Origin: DASWIG01 sp965371445
Lineage (GTDB): Bacteria; Acidobacteriota; Thermoanaerobaculia; Multivoradales; J023
Length of the DNA: 19,239 nucleotides
Direction: 5' to 3'
Assembly: GCA_965371445.1 (NCBI GenBank)
Contig: CBDUYN010000191.1
Span: forward strand, 1-19,239
The notes under the pieces are model-generated. The model searched no databases. It worked only from the letters and a program-made list of their open reading frames with translations, and had not been told where the DNA came from. Below, piece by piece: positions 1 through 7,550 of the stretch (position 1 is the first letter of the stretch; the number at the start of each line of letters is the position of its first letter). The translations under genes and the position numbers were made by a program.

Positions 1-53
1 GCCGCCGGATCGCCGGCCGCCGGATCGCCGGCCGCCGGATCGCCGGCCGCCGG
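1..53. repeat. 15-bp tandem repeat, 3.5 copies, inside the bamA signal-peptide coding region
   Basis: Three perfect copies of GCCGCCGGATCGCCG (1-45) are followed by a half copy (46-53). The unit is a multiple of three, and in the bamA frame it encodes a repeated Arg-Arg-Ile-Ala-Gly pentapeptide. The array may extend further upstream, outside the window. Because it lies at the very edge of the sequence, an assembly artefact at a contig end is possible. Confidence 0.9.
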
Positions 54-2579
54 CTGCTTCGAATCGCCCTTGTGTGCGTGGCCCTGGCCGTGCCGTCGTG
101 GGGCCAGGCCCTGCGCTACGACGGCCAGGTGATCCAGCAGATCGAGTACCGCGGCCTGGAGGGTCTGCCTCCCGACACGATGGAGCACTACCTCTTCGGC
201 CGCCGCACCGAGGACGAGCGCCGGCTCGACATCGAGGATCTGAACCGGAACATCAAGCGGCTGTGGGACCGTGAGCTGATCGACGACATCAAGGTCGAGG
301 TGGAGCCGGTCGAGGGCGGTGTCAAGCTGATCATACAGACTGTCGAGAGGCCCATCCTGGTGTCGATCGACTACGTCGGCATCAAGCGGTTGTCGCGCTC
401 CGACATCAGCGAGCAGATCGACCGCGAGCGCATCTCGGTCTACGAGAGCCAGCCCTTGAACGTCGGCGAGCTGCAGCGGCTGACCAGCGCCATCGAGGAG
501 CTCTACCAGGAGAAAGGGTACCGGTTCGCCGAGGTCGGCTACTCGCTGGAGACGGTCAACGCCGGACAGCGGCGGGTGACCTTCACGATCGACGAGGGCG
601 ACAAGGTCAAGATCGGCGACATCTCTTTCGACGGCAACACGATCTTCGGCGACTGGCGGCTGCGCCGCGCCATGGGCAAGACCAAGGAGTCGGGCCTGAT
701 CTCGCGGATCGCCAAGAAAGACATCTACAACCCCGCCAACATCGACGAGGACCTGGAGGCGATCCGCGAGCTCTACCGCAAGGCGGGCTACAAGGACATC
801 CTGATCGCCCAGCCGGAGCTCGACGTCGTGGTCAAGAACCCCGGCGCGCCGACCATCAAGGAGCAGAAGCGGCGGCTGGCGGTGACCGTCCCGGTCGAGG
901 AGGGGGAGCGCTGGAAGCTGGGCGAGATCCGCGTCGAGGGCGCCGAGGTCTTCAACGACCAGATCCTCCTGCGGCAGTTCGAGAAACCCCGCGGCGGCTG
1001 GCTGCGCTCGAAGATGATCGACAACGCCCTGGAGAAGATCGACAAGCTCTACAAGTCGATCGGCTACATCTTCGCCGAGATCACGACCGAGCTCGAAGAG
1101 AAGGGCTCGAACGTCGTGGACCTGATCCTCAAGGTCAACGAGCAGGACCAGTTCCGGGTCGGCCGCCTGGAGTTCGAGGGCAACACCAAGACCCGCGACA
1201 AGGTGCTGCGCCGGGAGATGTTCGTCCAGGAAGGCAACGTCATGAACATGTCGGCCATCCAGAACAGCCTGCTGCGCATCCGCCAGCTCAACTACTTCGC
1301 CCTCGACGAGGAGGAGCCGATCAAGTTCGACTTCAACGCCGAGGAAAAGACCGTCGACTTAAACGTCGTCGGCGAGGAGGCGGAGCGCACGGAGCTCCAG
1401 TTCGGCGGCGGCTGGAGCGAGCTCGACGGGTTTTTTGCCCAATTCGCCATCCGTACGACCAACTTCCTCGGCCGCGGCGAGACGCTCGGCGTCTCGGTCC
1501 AGGCCGGCGGCCGGCGCAAGCTCTTCGACATCGAGTACCGGATCCCCTGGTTCCTCGACCGTCCGCAGAGCTTCTCGGCCCGCATCTTCAACCAGGACCT
1601 CGACACCCGGGTGACGACCGACGTCACCTTCAAGCGCAAGTTCTCCGGCGCCTCGGTCACCTACGGCCGAAACCTCAAGGGCTTCAACACCGTCAACCTG
1701 ACCTACTCTTTTACCGACGTCCAGGACACCCAGCGGCAGCTCATCGACCCGGCTCTCGACATCTTCGACGAGGAGCAGGACGGCATCGTCACGTCGGAGC
1801 AGAAGTTCAAGGTCTCGATGCTCCAGCCGTTCTGGATCCGCAACACGCTCGACAGCCGCTTCGAGCCGACCCGGGGGCTCATGACCTCGGTGTCTCTCGA
1901 CATCGCCGGCGGCGCGTTGGGCGGCGAGTCGAGCTTCCTGCGGCCGCGGTTCCGGGGGACCTGGTTCAAGCCGATCTCACGCCGGCCCGTCAAGTCCTCG
2001 GTCGGAGTCCACCTGGAGGTCGGTATCATCGAGCCCTACGGCGACGGCGAGCTCTTTGCCCAGCAGCGCTTCTTCCTCGGCGGCGAGTCGAGCGTCCGGG
2101 GCTTTCGCTCCCGTTCGATCGTGGCCCGCGAGATCGGCGACGAAGACGGTGACGGTATCCCCCGCGAGCTCCTCCGCGACACCGACGGCTTCCCGCTCGG
2201 CGGCGAGCGCATGTTGAAGCTCAGCCTCGAGTATCACGTCATGATGGGCGGCCCTTTCCGCCTGGTCTTCTACGGCGACGCCGGAGGGGTCTTCACCGGC
2301 GGAGGCATCCCGATCATCCTGGGGACGGAGTCGATCCTCGACGACGACGGCAACCCCGTGCTCGACGATTTCGGCAATCCCAGGTTCGACATCATCACGG
2401 GGGTGACCGAGGACCAGGGTTTCGACCTCGACGGCCTGCGCTACTCGGCCGGCGCCGAGCTCCGGGTGCACGTGCCGCTATTCCCGGCGCCTCTGCGCTT
2501 CATCTTCGCAAGGAACCTCGATCCCCTGCTGAGCGACAACTTCAACTCCTTCGACTTCAGCCTGAGCACCTCCTTCTGA
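3..2579 (+). CDS. bamA: BamA, outer-membrane protein assembly factor (5' partial)
   Basis: BamA is the core of the BAM complex, which folds and inserts beta-barrel proteins into the outer membrane. Five POTRA modules are visible, starting near 120, 348 (RPILVSIDYVG), 606 (VKIGDISFDGN), 912 (WKLGEIRVEGA) and 1155 (FRVGRLEFEGN). A 16-strand-type barrel runs from about 1390 to the end and closes with the terminal Phe typical of barrel proteins. The lid-loop motif VRGF lies near 2093-2104. A GTG at 72 could be called as the start, but the frame is open to the window edge, and the codons before 72 supply the basic n-region and part of the hydrophobic core of a signal peptide ending VPSWGQA. The true start is therefore upstream and unseen. 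The gene leads the skp-lpxD-fabZ-lpxA operon, a classic arrangement. Asp-rich insertions sit in surface loops near 2138 and 2338. Confidence 0.95.
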   Translation, partial: RRIAGRRIAGRRIAGRRLLRIALVCVALAVPSWGQALRYDGQVIQQIEYRGLEGLPPDTMEHYLFGRRTEDERRLDIEDLNRNIKRLWDRELIDDIKVEVEPVEGGVKLIIQTVERPILVSIDYVGIKRLSRSDISEQIDRERISVYESQPLNVGELQRLTSAIEELYQEKGYRFAEVGYSLETVNAGQRRVTFTIDEGDKVKIGDISFDGNTIFGDWRLRRAMGKTKESGLISRIAKKDIYNPANIDEDLEAIRELYRKAGYKDILIAQPELDVVVKNPGAPTIKEQKRRLAVTVPVEEGERWKLGEIRVEGAEVFNDQILLRQFEKPRGGWLRSKMIDNALEKIDKLYKSIGYIFAEITTELEEKGSNVVDLILKVNEQDQFRVGRLEFEGNTKTRDKVLRREMFVQEGNVMNMSAIQNSLLRIRQLNYFALDEEEPIKFDFNAEEKTVDLNVVGEEAERTELQFGGGWSELDGFFAQFAIRTTNFLGRGETLGVSVQAGGRRKLFDIEYRIPWFLDRPQSFSARIFNQDLDTRVTTDVTFKRKFSGASVTYGRNLKGFNTVNLTYSFTDVQDTQRQLIDPALDIFDEEQDGIVTSEQKFKVSMLQPFWIRNTLDSRFEPTRGLMTSVSLDIAGGALGGESSFLRPRFRGTWFKPISRRPVKSSVGVHLEVGIIEPYGDGELFAQQRFFLGGESSVRGFRSRSIVAREIGDEDGDGIPRELLRDTDGFPLGGERMLKLSLEYHVMMGGPFRLVFYGDAGGVFTGGGIPIILGTESILDDDGNPVLDDFGNPRFDIITGVTEDQGFDLDGLRYSAGAELRVHVPLFPAPLRFIFARNLDPLLSDNFNSFDFSLSTSF

Positions 2580-2633
2580 TAGAACACCCGAATCAACCAT
2601 CCACGACCAAGAAAGACCATGGAGAAGAGCACA

Positions 2634-3173
2634 ATGAACAAGGTTCGATCCCGGGCCGTCTGGCTCTTGACCGGCGCGCTCCTGCTCTGCGGCGGCGCCG
2701 CCGTCGCCCAGGAGATCTCGATCAAGATCGCCGTCGTCGACCTGGAGCGGGTCGTCGGCCTCTCGAATCAGGGCCAGGACCTCAACGCGCAGCTGAAAAA
2801 GTTCCAGGAAGACGTCCAGGTCGAAGGCGACAAGATGACCACCGCGGCCAACGAGCTGCGCCAGCGGATGGCCGAAGGCGGCCAGTCGCTCTCCGAGGAG
2901 AAGCTCTCCGAGATGCAAAAGGAGCTCGAGGACAAGGCGATCGAGATCCGCCGCTTCCGCGACGACAAGCAGCGCGCGGGCCAGAAGATGCAGACCGAAG
3001 GCCTGCGTGAGATCGAGCGCCAGCTCGAGCCGATCTTCAAGGCGATCCAGGAGGAGGGCGGCTACGACCTCATCCTGAACAACGTCCCCGGTGTGGTGGT
3101 GATGGCCAACGAGAGAATCGACATCACCCAGATGGTCGTCGATCGCATGAACGCGGCCGGCTCCGGAGGCTAG
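2634..3173 (+). CDS. skp: Skp/OmpH-family periplasmic chaperone
   Basis: Skp is a trimeric periplasmic holdase that carries unfolded outer-membrane proteins to BamA. The protein is 179 residues from this start. It has a signal peptide (basic MNKVRSR, hydrophobic core, cleavage near GAAVAQ), then the typical opening strand IKIAVVDLERV, then a long charged helical stretch (about residues 45-125) forming the coiled-coil arms, and a closing Tyr-Asp-Leu-Ile-Leu strand. An ATG at 2619 is in frame, but 2634 is preferred because GGAGAAG at 2621-2627 is well placed for it and it gives a normal signal peptide. It lies 54 bases after bamA and abuts lpxD, so it is probably co-transcribed with both. Confidence 0.9.
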   Translation: MNKVRSRAVWLLTGALLLCGGAAVAQEISIKIAVVDLERVVGLSNQGQDLNAQLKKFQEDVQVEGDKMTTAANELRQRMAEGGQSLSEEKLSEMQKELEDKAIEIRRFRDDKQRAGQKMQTEGLREIERQLEPIFKAIQEEGGYDLILNNVPGVVVMANERIDITQMVVDRMNAAGSGG

Positions 3174-4232
3174 ATGGCCGAAGGCCGGACCCTGGACGAG
3201 CTGGCGGCCGTCGTCGTCGGTCGGGTCCTGGGCGACGGCTCGACACGCCTTAGCGCCGTCCGCTCCCTGGAGAATGCCGGGGAGGGCGACCTCGCGTTCC
3301 TGCGCGAGGCGAAGCACCTGGAGAAAGCCCGCGCCTCGCGGGCTTCAGCGCTGCTCGTGCCGCCTGGGCTCGCCGACGAGCTTTCCGGGCCGCGCCTCGC
3401 CGTCCTTGATCCCGACGCGGCGCTCGTCGGCGTCCTGGAGCTCCTCCATCCCGCCTCCAGGCCGCAGCCCGGTGTCCATCCGACGGCTGTGGTGGAAAAG
3501 GGCGTCGAGATCGACGAGTCCGCCCACGTCGCGGCGTACGCCGTCATCGGTGCGGGAAGCGTGATCGGCGCCCGGAGCGCCGTCTTGGCCCATGCCGTCG
3601 TCGGCCGCGGCTGCCGTTTAGGGAACGAGGTGACGCTTCATCCCCACGTGGTCGTCTACGACCGCACCGAAATCGGGGATCGCGTCACGGTCCACGCCGG
3701 CGCCGTCCTCGGCGCCGACGGCTTCGGCTACGCCACTGCGGGCGGCGTCCACTTGAAGGTCCCCCAGGTGGGGCGTACGGCGATCGAGGACGACGTCGAG
3801 ATCGGCGCGCTCTCGGCGATCGACCGCGCCGCCCTCGAAGAGACGCGGATCGGTGCCGGGACGAAGATCGACAATCTCGTCCAGGTGGGGCACAACGTCA
3901 CCACCGGCCGGGGGTGCATCCTCTGTGGCCAGGTGGGGATCGCCGGCAGCGCCAGCCTGGGCGACTACGTCGTCTTGGGCGGCCAGGTCGGCGTCGTCGA
4001 CCACGTACCGATCAGCTCCGGCGTCCAGGTGGGCGGCAAGTCGATGGCCGCCAGGCCCTACGAGGCCGGGCAGAAGGTGGCCGGGATTCCGGCCATCGAC
4101 ATCAAAGAGTCGCATCGCCAGAGGCTACGGCTCGCCCGCCTGGGGGACGTGATGCGGCGCCTGCGAGACCTCGAGAAACGCGTCGAGGGTCTCGGCGGCG
4201 GTGAAGAGCGCGAGGAGGAGACGAGCGATTGA
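3174..4232 (+). CDS. lpxD: LpxD, UDP-3-O-(3-hydroxyacyl)glucosamine N-acyltransferase
   Basis: LpxD is the third lipid A enzyme. It transfers a 3-hydroxyacyl chain from ACP to the 2-amino group of UDP-3-O-acylglucosamine in the cytoplasm. The 352 residues match the usual length. The N-terminal uridine-binding domain covers about residues 1-100. It is followed by hexapeptide left-handed beta-helix repeats containing the conserved GADGFGYA segment and a QVGHNV segment, whose His240 corresponds to the E. coli catalytic His239. A C-terminal helix rich in Arg and Glu follows. The ATG comes directly after the skp stop codon, with GGAGG at 3165-3169 inside the end of skp, which indicates translational coupling. 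The stop overlaps the fabZ start. Confidence 0.95.
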   Translation: MAEGRTLDELAAVVVGRVLGDGSTRLSAVRSLENAGEGDLAFLREAKHLEKARASRASALLVPPGLADELSGPRLAVLDPDAALVGVLELLHPASRPQPGVHPTAVVEKGVEIDESAHVAAYAVIGAGSVIGARSAVLAHAVVGRGCRLGNEVTLHPHVVVYDRTEIGDRVTVHAGAVLGADGFGYATAGGVHLKVPQVGRTAIEDDVEIGALSAIDRAALEETRIGAGTKIDNLVQVGHNVTTGRGCILCGQVGIAGSASLGDYVVLGGQVGVVDHVPISSGVQVGGKSMAARPYEAGQKVAGIPAIDIKESHRQRLRLARLGDVMRRLRDLEKRVEGLGGGEEREEETSD

Positions 4233-4684
4233 GCGATACGAGCACGCCGTGGGACATCCACGAGATCATGTCGATCCTCCCCCACCGGTATCCCTTTCTC
4301 CTGGTCGACCGGGTCCTCGAGATCGAGCCCGGGAAGCGCATCGTGGCGATGAAGAACGTCACGGTCAACGAGGAGGTCTTCCTCGGACACTTCCCCGGCG
4401 CGCCGGTCTATCCCGGCGTGCTCTTGATCGAAGGCATGGCGCAGACGGGCGGCATGCTGCTCTTGACGGGGAAGCCGGAGGAAGAGCGCCGGCGTCTCCT
4501 GACCTACTTCACGGCCATCGAACGCGCCCGATTCCGCCGCCCGGTGGTACCGGGCGACCAGGTCGTCTACGAGGTCGAGGTGCTGCGGCTGCGCTCCAAC
4601 CACGGCAAGCTGGCGGCCAAGGCCACAGTCGACGGCAAGGTGGCCGCCGAGGCGACCGTTTCCGTCACCACGGTCAAGCGCTGA
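4229..4684 (+). CDS. fabZ: FabZ, 3-hydroxyacyl-ACP dehydratase
   Basis: FabZ dehydrates 3-hydroxyacyl-ACP in type II fatty-acid elongation. It competes with LpxA and LpxD for the same 3-hydroxyacyl-ACP pool, which fits its place between them. The 151 residues form a hot-dog fold with the LPHRYPFLLVDRV motif at residues 17-29. The catalytic pair is His54 (GHFPG) and Glu68 (in PGVLLIEGMAQ), numbered exactly as in E. coli. The start is TTG at 4229, overlapping the lpxD stop as TTGA, with GGAGGAG at 4214-4220 at good spacing. The rare start codon and the 4-base overlap suggest translation coupled to lpxD. Confidence 0.96.
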   Translation: MSDTSTPWDIHEIMSILPHRYPFLLVDRVLEIEPGKRIVAMKNVTVNEEVFLGHFPGAPVYPGVLLIEGMAQTGGMLLLTGKPEEERRRLLTYFTAIERARFRRPVVPGDQVVYEVEVLRLRSNHGKLAAKATVDGKVAAEATVSVTTVKR

Positions 4685-4700
4685 GGCCTTCCTAAAGACT

Positions 4701-4760
4701 GCAGGCTCCGCCTGCCTTACGAAAGAGGGCAGGCTACGCGCCCCGGGACGGAGCCTGCCC
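4701..4760. repeat. REP-like double hairpin in the fabZ-lpxA spacer
   Basis: Two inverted repeats made of the same words lie side by side. GCAGGC (4701-4706) and GCCTGC (4710-4715) flank a 3-base loop. GGGCAGGCT (4727-4735) and AGCCTGCCC (4752-4760) flank a 16-base loop. The segments GCCTGCCTTACGA and GCCTGCCCTACGA recur as direct repeats after each. This looks like a dispersed intergenic palindromic element. In an otherwise overlapping operon it could also stabilise or attenuate the mRNA just before lpxA. Confidence 0.7.
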
Positions 4761-4768
4761 TACGAGAC

Positions 4769-5587
4769 ATGACCACGAACATCCATCCCACGGCCGTCGT
4801 CGACTCCGCCGCGGAGCTCGACGAGGGCGTCGTCGTGGGCCCTTATGCGGTGATCGGCCCCCGGGTCAGGATCGCCACCGGAACTCACGTCGACGCCGGC
4901 GCCCAGCTGCGCGGTCCGACCGAGATCGGCCCCGACAACCACATCTACTCCGGCGCCTGCGTCGGCTTCGAGCCCCAGGACTTGAAGTACGAAGGCGAGG
5001 AGTCCTTTCTCGTGATCGGGGCGCGCAACCGCATCCGCGAGTACACGACGATCAACCGGGGCACCGCCGTCGGCGGCGGGACGACCTCGATCGGCGACGA
5101 GAACCTCTTGATGGCTTACGCCCACATCGGCCACGACTGCACGGTCGGCAACCGTACGGTGTTCGTCAACAATGCGACGCTCGGCGGCCACGTCGAGGTC
5201 GGCGACGACGTCACGATCGGCGCGTTCAGCTCCGTCCACCAGTTCTGCCGCATCGGCCGTCACGCCTACATCGGCGGCTATTCCGTGATCACACGCGACG
5301 CTTTGCCTTTCGTCAAGACCGTCGGTATCCGGCCGGCGTGTTACGGCATCAACCGCATCGGGTTGGAGCGTAAGGGCTTCGAGGCCAAACGGCTGAAGCT
5401 CCTGGAGGCCGCCTACCGCATCCTCGTGCGCTCGAAGCTCTCGACGCCGACCGCCCTGGAACGGCTGCGCGAAATGGCCGAGAACGGCGACGTCGCCTAC
5501 TTCGCCGACTTCGTCGCCTCCTCCGAGCGAGGTGTGATCAAGGATCCGCCGGGCCGCGAGGGAAGCCGGGGAGGCGACGTGGGATGA
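4769..5587 (+). CDS. lpxA: LpxA, UDP-N-acetylglucosamine 3-O-acyltransferase
   Basis: LpxA carries out the first step of lipid A synthesis, acylating the 3-position of UDP-GlcNAc (or its 3-amino analogue) from 3-hydroxyacyl-ACP. The 272 residues show the left-handed beta-helix from IHPTAVV onward, the conserved QDLKYEGE, the catalytic His122 in AHIGHDCTVGNR (E. coli His125) and HQFCRIGRHAYIGG. The acyl-ruler position equals Gly170. The C-terminal helical domain includes GINRIGLERKGF. A short tail of about 14 residues beyond the usual end (PPGREGSRGG) is coded where the ribosome-binding site of the next gene lies. The start has only a poor Shine-Dalgarno and follows a hairpin element; the stop overlaps the next start as ATGA. 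Confidence 0.95.
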   Translation: MTTNIHPTAVVDSAAELDEGVVVGPYAVIGPRVRIATGTHVDAGAQLRGPTEIGPDNHIYSGACVGFEPQDLKYEGEESFLVIGARNRIREYTTINRGTAVGGGTTSIGDENLLMAYAHIGHDCTVGNRTVFVNNATLGGHVEVGDDVTIGAFSSVHQFCRIGRHAYIGGYSVITRDALPFVKTVGIRPACYGINRIGLERKGFEAKRLKLLEAAYRILVRSKLSTPTALERLREMAENGDVAYFADFVASSERGVIKDPPGREGSRGGDVG

Positions 5588-6504
5588 GGATCGCCGTCGT
5601 CGGCACCGGCGCCATGGGGCGTCATCACGTCCGCATCCTGGCTTCGTCCTCGGAGGCCGACCTCGCCGGGATCTACGACGATCGGCACGAGGCGGCCGTG
5701 GCGCTGGCCCAAGAGCACGGCACGACGAAGTTCGAAGATCTGGACGAGCTTCTTGACCAAGTCGAGGCCGTGGTGCTCGCGGTCCCGACGACGGACCACG
5801 CCGAGCTCGGCTGCCGGATGCTCGAGAGGGGCCTCCACGTCCTGGTCGAGAAGCCCATGGCTTCGAACCTGGAGGAGGCCGACCGGATGATCGCGGCGGC
5901 CGAGAGCGCGGGGCGGGTCCTGGGCGTCGGCCACGTCGAGTTTTACAACCCCGCGGTCCGGGCGCTGCTCGATCACGACGACCGGCCGCGTTACGTCGAG
6001 GTGCAGCGCCTGTCGCCCTTCTCGCCCCGCAGCCTCGACATCGACGTGCTGCGCGATCTGATGATCCACGACCTCCAGCTCCTCCACGCGATGGACCCGA
6101 GCCCTCTGGAGGAGGTCCGGGCGGTCGGCATCAAGGTCCTCTCGCCGCAGGTCGACATGGTCAACGCTCGGCTCAAGCTCGCCTCCGGGCTGGTGGCCAA
6201 CTTTACGGCGTCGCGGGTGGCCGCCGAGCCGGCGCGCAAGCTGCGGGTTTTTCTGCACAACTCCTACATCTCGATCGACTATCGCGAGCAGGAGATGAAA
6301 GGCGCCTACCTCGACGAGGACGGCGGTCGTCGGATCATGCCGCTCGCGCTGCCGCCGATCGAGAAGGGCGAGCCCCTGAAGGCGGAGCTCAAGGCGTTTC
6401 TCGCCGTCTGCCGCGGCGAGGAGGTCCCTTTCGTCGACGGCGCTGGTGGGCGCCGGGCCCTGGAGACGGCGCTGGCTGTCGGGCGGGCCATCGCTGACGG
6501 TTAG
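5584..6504 (+). CDS. Gfo/Idh/MocA-family oxidoreductase in the lpx operon, possibly GnnA-like
   Basis: This is an NAD(P)-dependent dehydrogenase with an N-terminal Rossmann domain (VGTGAMGRHH, residues 6-15), the family's Glu89-Lys90-Pro91 motif, then GHVEFYNP (residues 116-123) at the start of the substrate domain. It has 306 residues. GGAGG at 5570-5574 drives an ATG that overlaps the lpxA stop by 4 bases, so it is tightly coupled to lpxA. In Acidithiobacillus and Leptospira a family member next to lpxA, GnnA, oxidises UDP-GlcNAc at C3 so that GnnB can aminate it, giving amide-linked acyl chains in lipid A. That role is inferred here from position and family only. No aminotransferase follows, and lpxB is also missing. 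Another UDP-sugar dehydrogenase role is possible. Confidence 0.85.
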   Translation: MRIAVVGTGAMGRHHVRILASSSEADLAGIYDDRHEAAVALAQEHGTTKFEDLDELLDQVEAVVLAVPTTDHAELGCRMLERGLHVLVEKPMASNLEEADRMIAAAESAGRVLGVGHVEFYNPAVRALLDHDDRPRYVEVQRLSPFSPRSLDIDVLRDLMIHDLQLLHAMDPSPLEEVRAVGIKVLSPQVDMVNARLKLASGLVANFTASRVAAEPARKLRVFLHNSYISIDYREQEMKGAYLDEDGGRRIMPLALPPIEKGEPLKAELKAFLAVCRGEEVPFVDGAGGRRALETALAVGRAIADG

Positions 6505-6590
6505 CTTTCGTGACATCCGTGGATCGGCGACTCAGTCTTCACAGACGTCGGAACCCAAGTCGGGTGCCGATGCTCGGGGCTCGCTCCGCT

Positions 6591-7487
6591 TCAGGAGTCG
6601 GAGCCGGCCTGGTCGTCTAGCTGGGCACGCAGGTGTGCCAGCTCGCGCTCGGCGTCGTCGGCGCGTTGGCGTTCCTGCTCGGCTTTCTGGCGTTCCTGCT
6701 CGGCTTTCTGGCGCTCCTGCTCGACCCGCTGGTCGGCCTGTTGGCGCTCCTGCTCGACTCGTTCCTCGGCGTGCTGTTGCTCCTGCTCGGCGTGCTGACG
6801 CTCCTCTTCCTTCGTCGGCACCAGGCGGCCGTCAGGATAGAAGAGCCGCAACCAGTGGCCCGTCACGTCCTCGTACTTGCCGTGCCACACCCCGAGATCC
6901 ACCTCCAGCTCACGGCTCCACAGCCGGCGCTCGGCCGGGCCGCGATCGGCGGAGCGCGCGATCGGCTTATAGGCGTTGTCGAGCAGACGGAAGCCGTCGA
7001 CCTCCTCGCTGCGCGGCGTGTAGAGGAAGTACTCCGAGGTCTTGAAGACGTCCTGGTAGATCCTCTTCTTCTCGCCGTAGTCGGCGTCGGCGGTCGACGG
7101 CGAGAGCAGCTCGAGGATCAAGTCGGGGAACCGCCCGTCCTCCTCCCAGGCCACCCAGATCGACCGCTCGCGCTTGGCGGCCTCCTTGACGAGGAAAGCG
7201 TCGGGGCCGCGAAAAGCGGTCTTCTTGGGCTTGTCGGGCCGGAGGCCGCTCTCGAAAAGGGCGAGCTGGCGCTCTTCCTCGGCCACCGCCCGCGCCTGTT
7301 CGAGCGAGTAGTAGACGAACATGTCGGCGCCGACGAAGGCGTCCTCGTGGCCGAGCGATCTCATCCGGTGGCGGACCAGCTCCAAGAAGAGGATCATCTG
7401 GAGGACGTGGTAGTAGGTCTCCAAAGGGACTCCGTCTGACTCGACCAGGTCGAAGTCGAGATCTTGAAGGGCGGCTTTCGCGCTCAT
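6591..7487 (-). CDS. Uma2-family (PD-(D/E)XK-like) protein with coiled-coil tail
   Basis: Uma2 (DUF820) proteins have a restriction-endonuclease-like fold and are often multicopy; their cellular role is unclear. The 298-residue protein has a Uma2 core at about residues 15-210 with PDLILELLSPST (Asp122, Glu126) followed by GEKKRIY (Lys140/Lys141) and YFLYTP. From about residue 221 to 288 it is an almost pure Glu/Gln/Arg/Lys heptad coiled coil with repeated AEQERQK. The frame is open further upstream to 7754, but the ATG at 7487 is chosen because GGAGG (about 7494-7498) precedes it at ideal distance and the core begins there. It stands alone, convergent with the lpx operon. The repetitive tail gives a misleading leucine-rich frame on the opposite strand. 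Confidence 0.88.
   Translation of the reverse strand: MSAKAALQDLDFDLVESDGVPLETYYHVLQMILFLELVRHRMRSLGHEDAFVGADMFVYYSLEQARAVAEEERQLALFESGLRPDKPKKTAFRGPDAFLVKEAAKRERSIWVAWEEDGRFPDLILELLSPSTADADYGEKKRIYQDVFKTSEYFLYTPRSEEVDGFRLLDNAYKPIARSADRGPAERRLWSRELEVDLGVWHGKYEDVTGHWLRLFYPDGRLVPTKEEERQHAEQEQQHAEERVEQERQQADQRVEQERQKAEQERQKAEQERQRADDAERELAHLRAQLDDQAGSDS
6668..6730. repeat. 21-bp tandem repeats coding for coiled-coil heptads
   Basis: Two perfect 21-bp copies (6668-6688 and 6689-6709) and a degenerate third (6710-6730), with weaker related units to about 6800, encode seven-residue AEQERQK-type heptads of the Uma2 tail. One DNA unit equals one heptad, so copy-number changes would lengthen or shorten the coil without breaking it. 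Confidence 0.85.
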
Positions 7488-7519
7488 AAGGGCCTCCTGC
7501 GGCTCCGGGCCGGACATCG

Positions 7520-7550
7520 ACGATAACACAGGGGCGCCGCCCCTGGCCAA
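7520..7550 (-). promoter_or_regulatory. Candidate Uma2-gene promoter with dyad in a 19-bp spacer
   Basis: Reading the minus strand, TTGGCC (7550-7545) and TATCGT (7525-7520) are separated by 19 bases. The spacer overlaps a perfect 7-bp inverted repeat CAGGGGC/GCCCCTG (7529-7545, 3-base loop). The start codon follows about 30 bases later with a good ribosome-binding site. A long spacer holding a dyad is the layout of MerR-type promoters, but no regulator gene is adjacent, so that reading is speculative. Confidence 0.35.

Noticed and set aside
1..53. CRISPR-like or direct-repeat array at the window start
   Set aside because: Units are contiguous with no spacers and are in frame with bamA; this is a coding minisatellite.
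2478..3317. 279-codon minus-strand frame opposite skp
   Set aside because: Antisense of a well-recognised chaperone gene; no independent signal.
6505..6590. Possible terminator between the convergent lpx operon and Uma2 gene
   Set aside because: No stem with a following T-run could be found on either strand.
6633..7439. Plus-strand frame with leucine-rich, apparently membrane-spanning N-terminus
   Set aside because: It is the reverse reading of the Glu/Gln/Arg heptads of the Uma2 coiled coil; the hydrophobicity is an artefact of strand.
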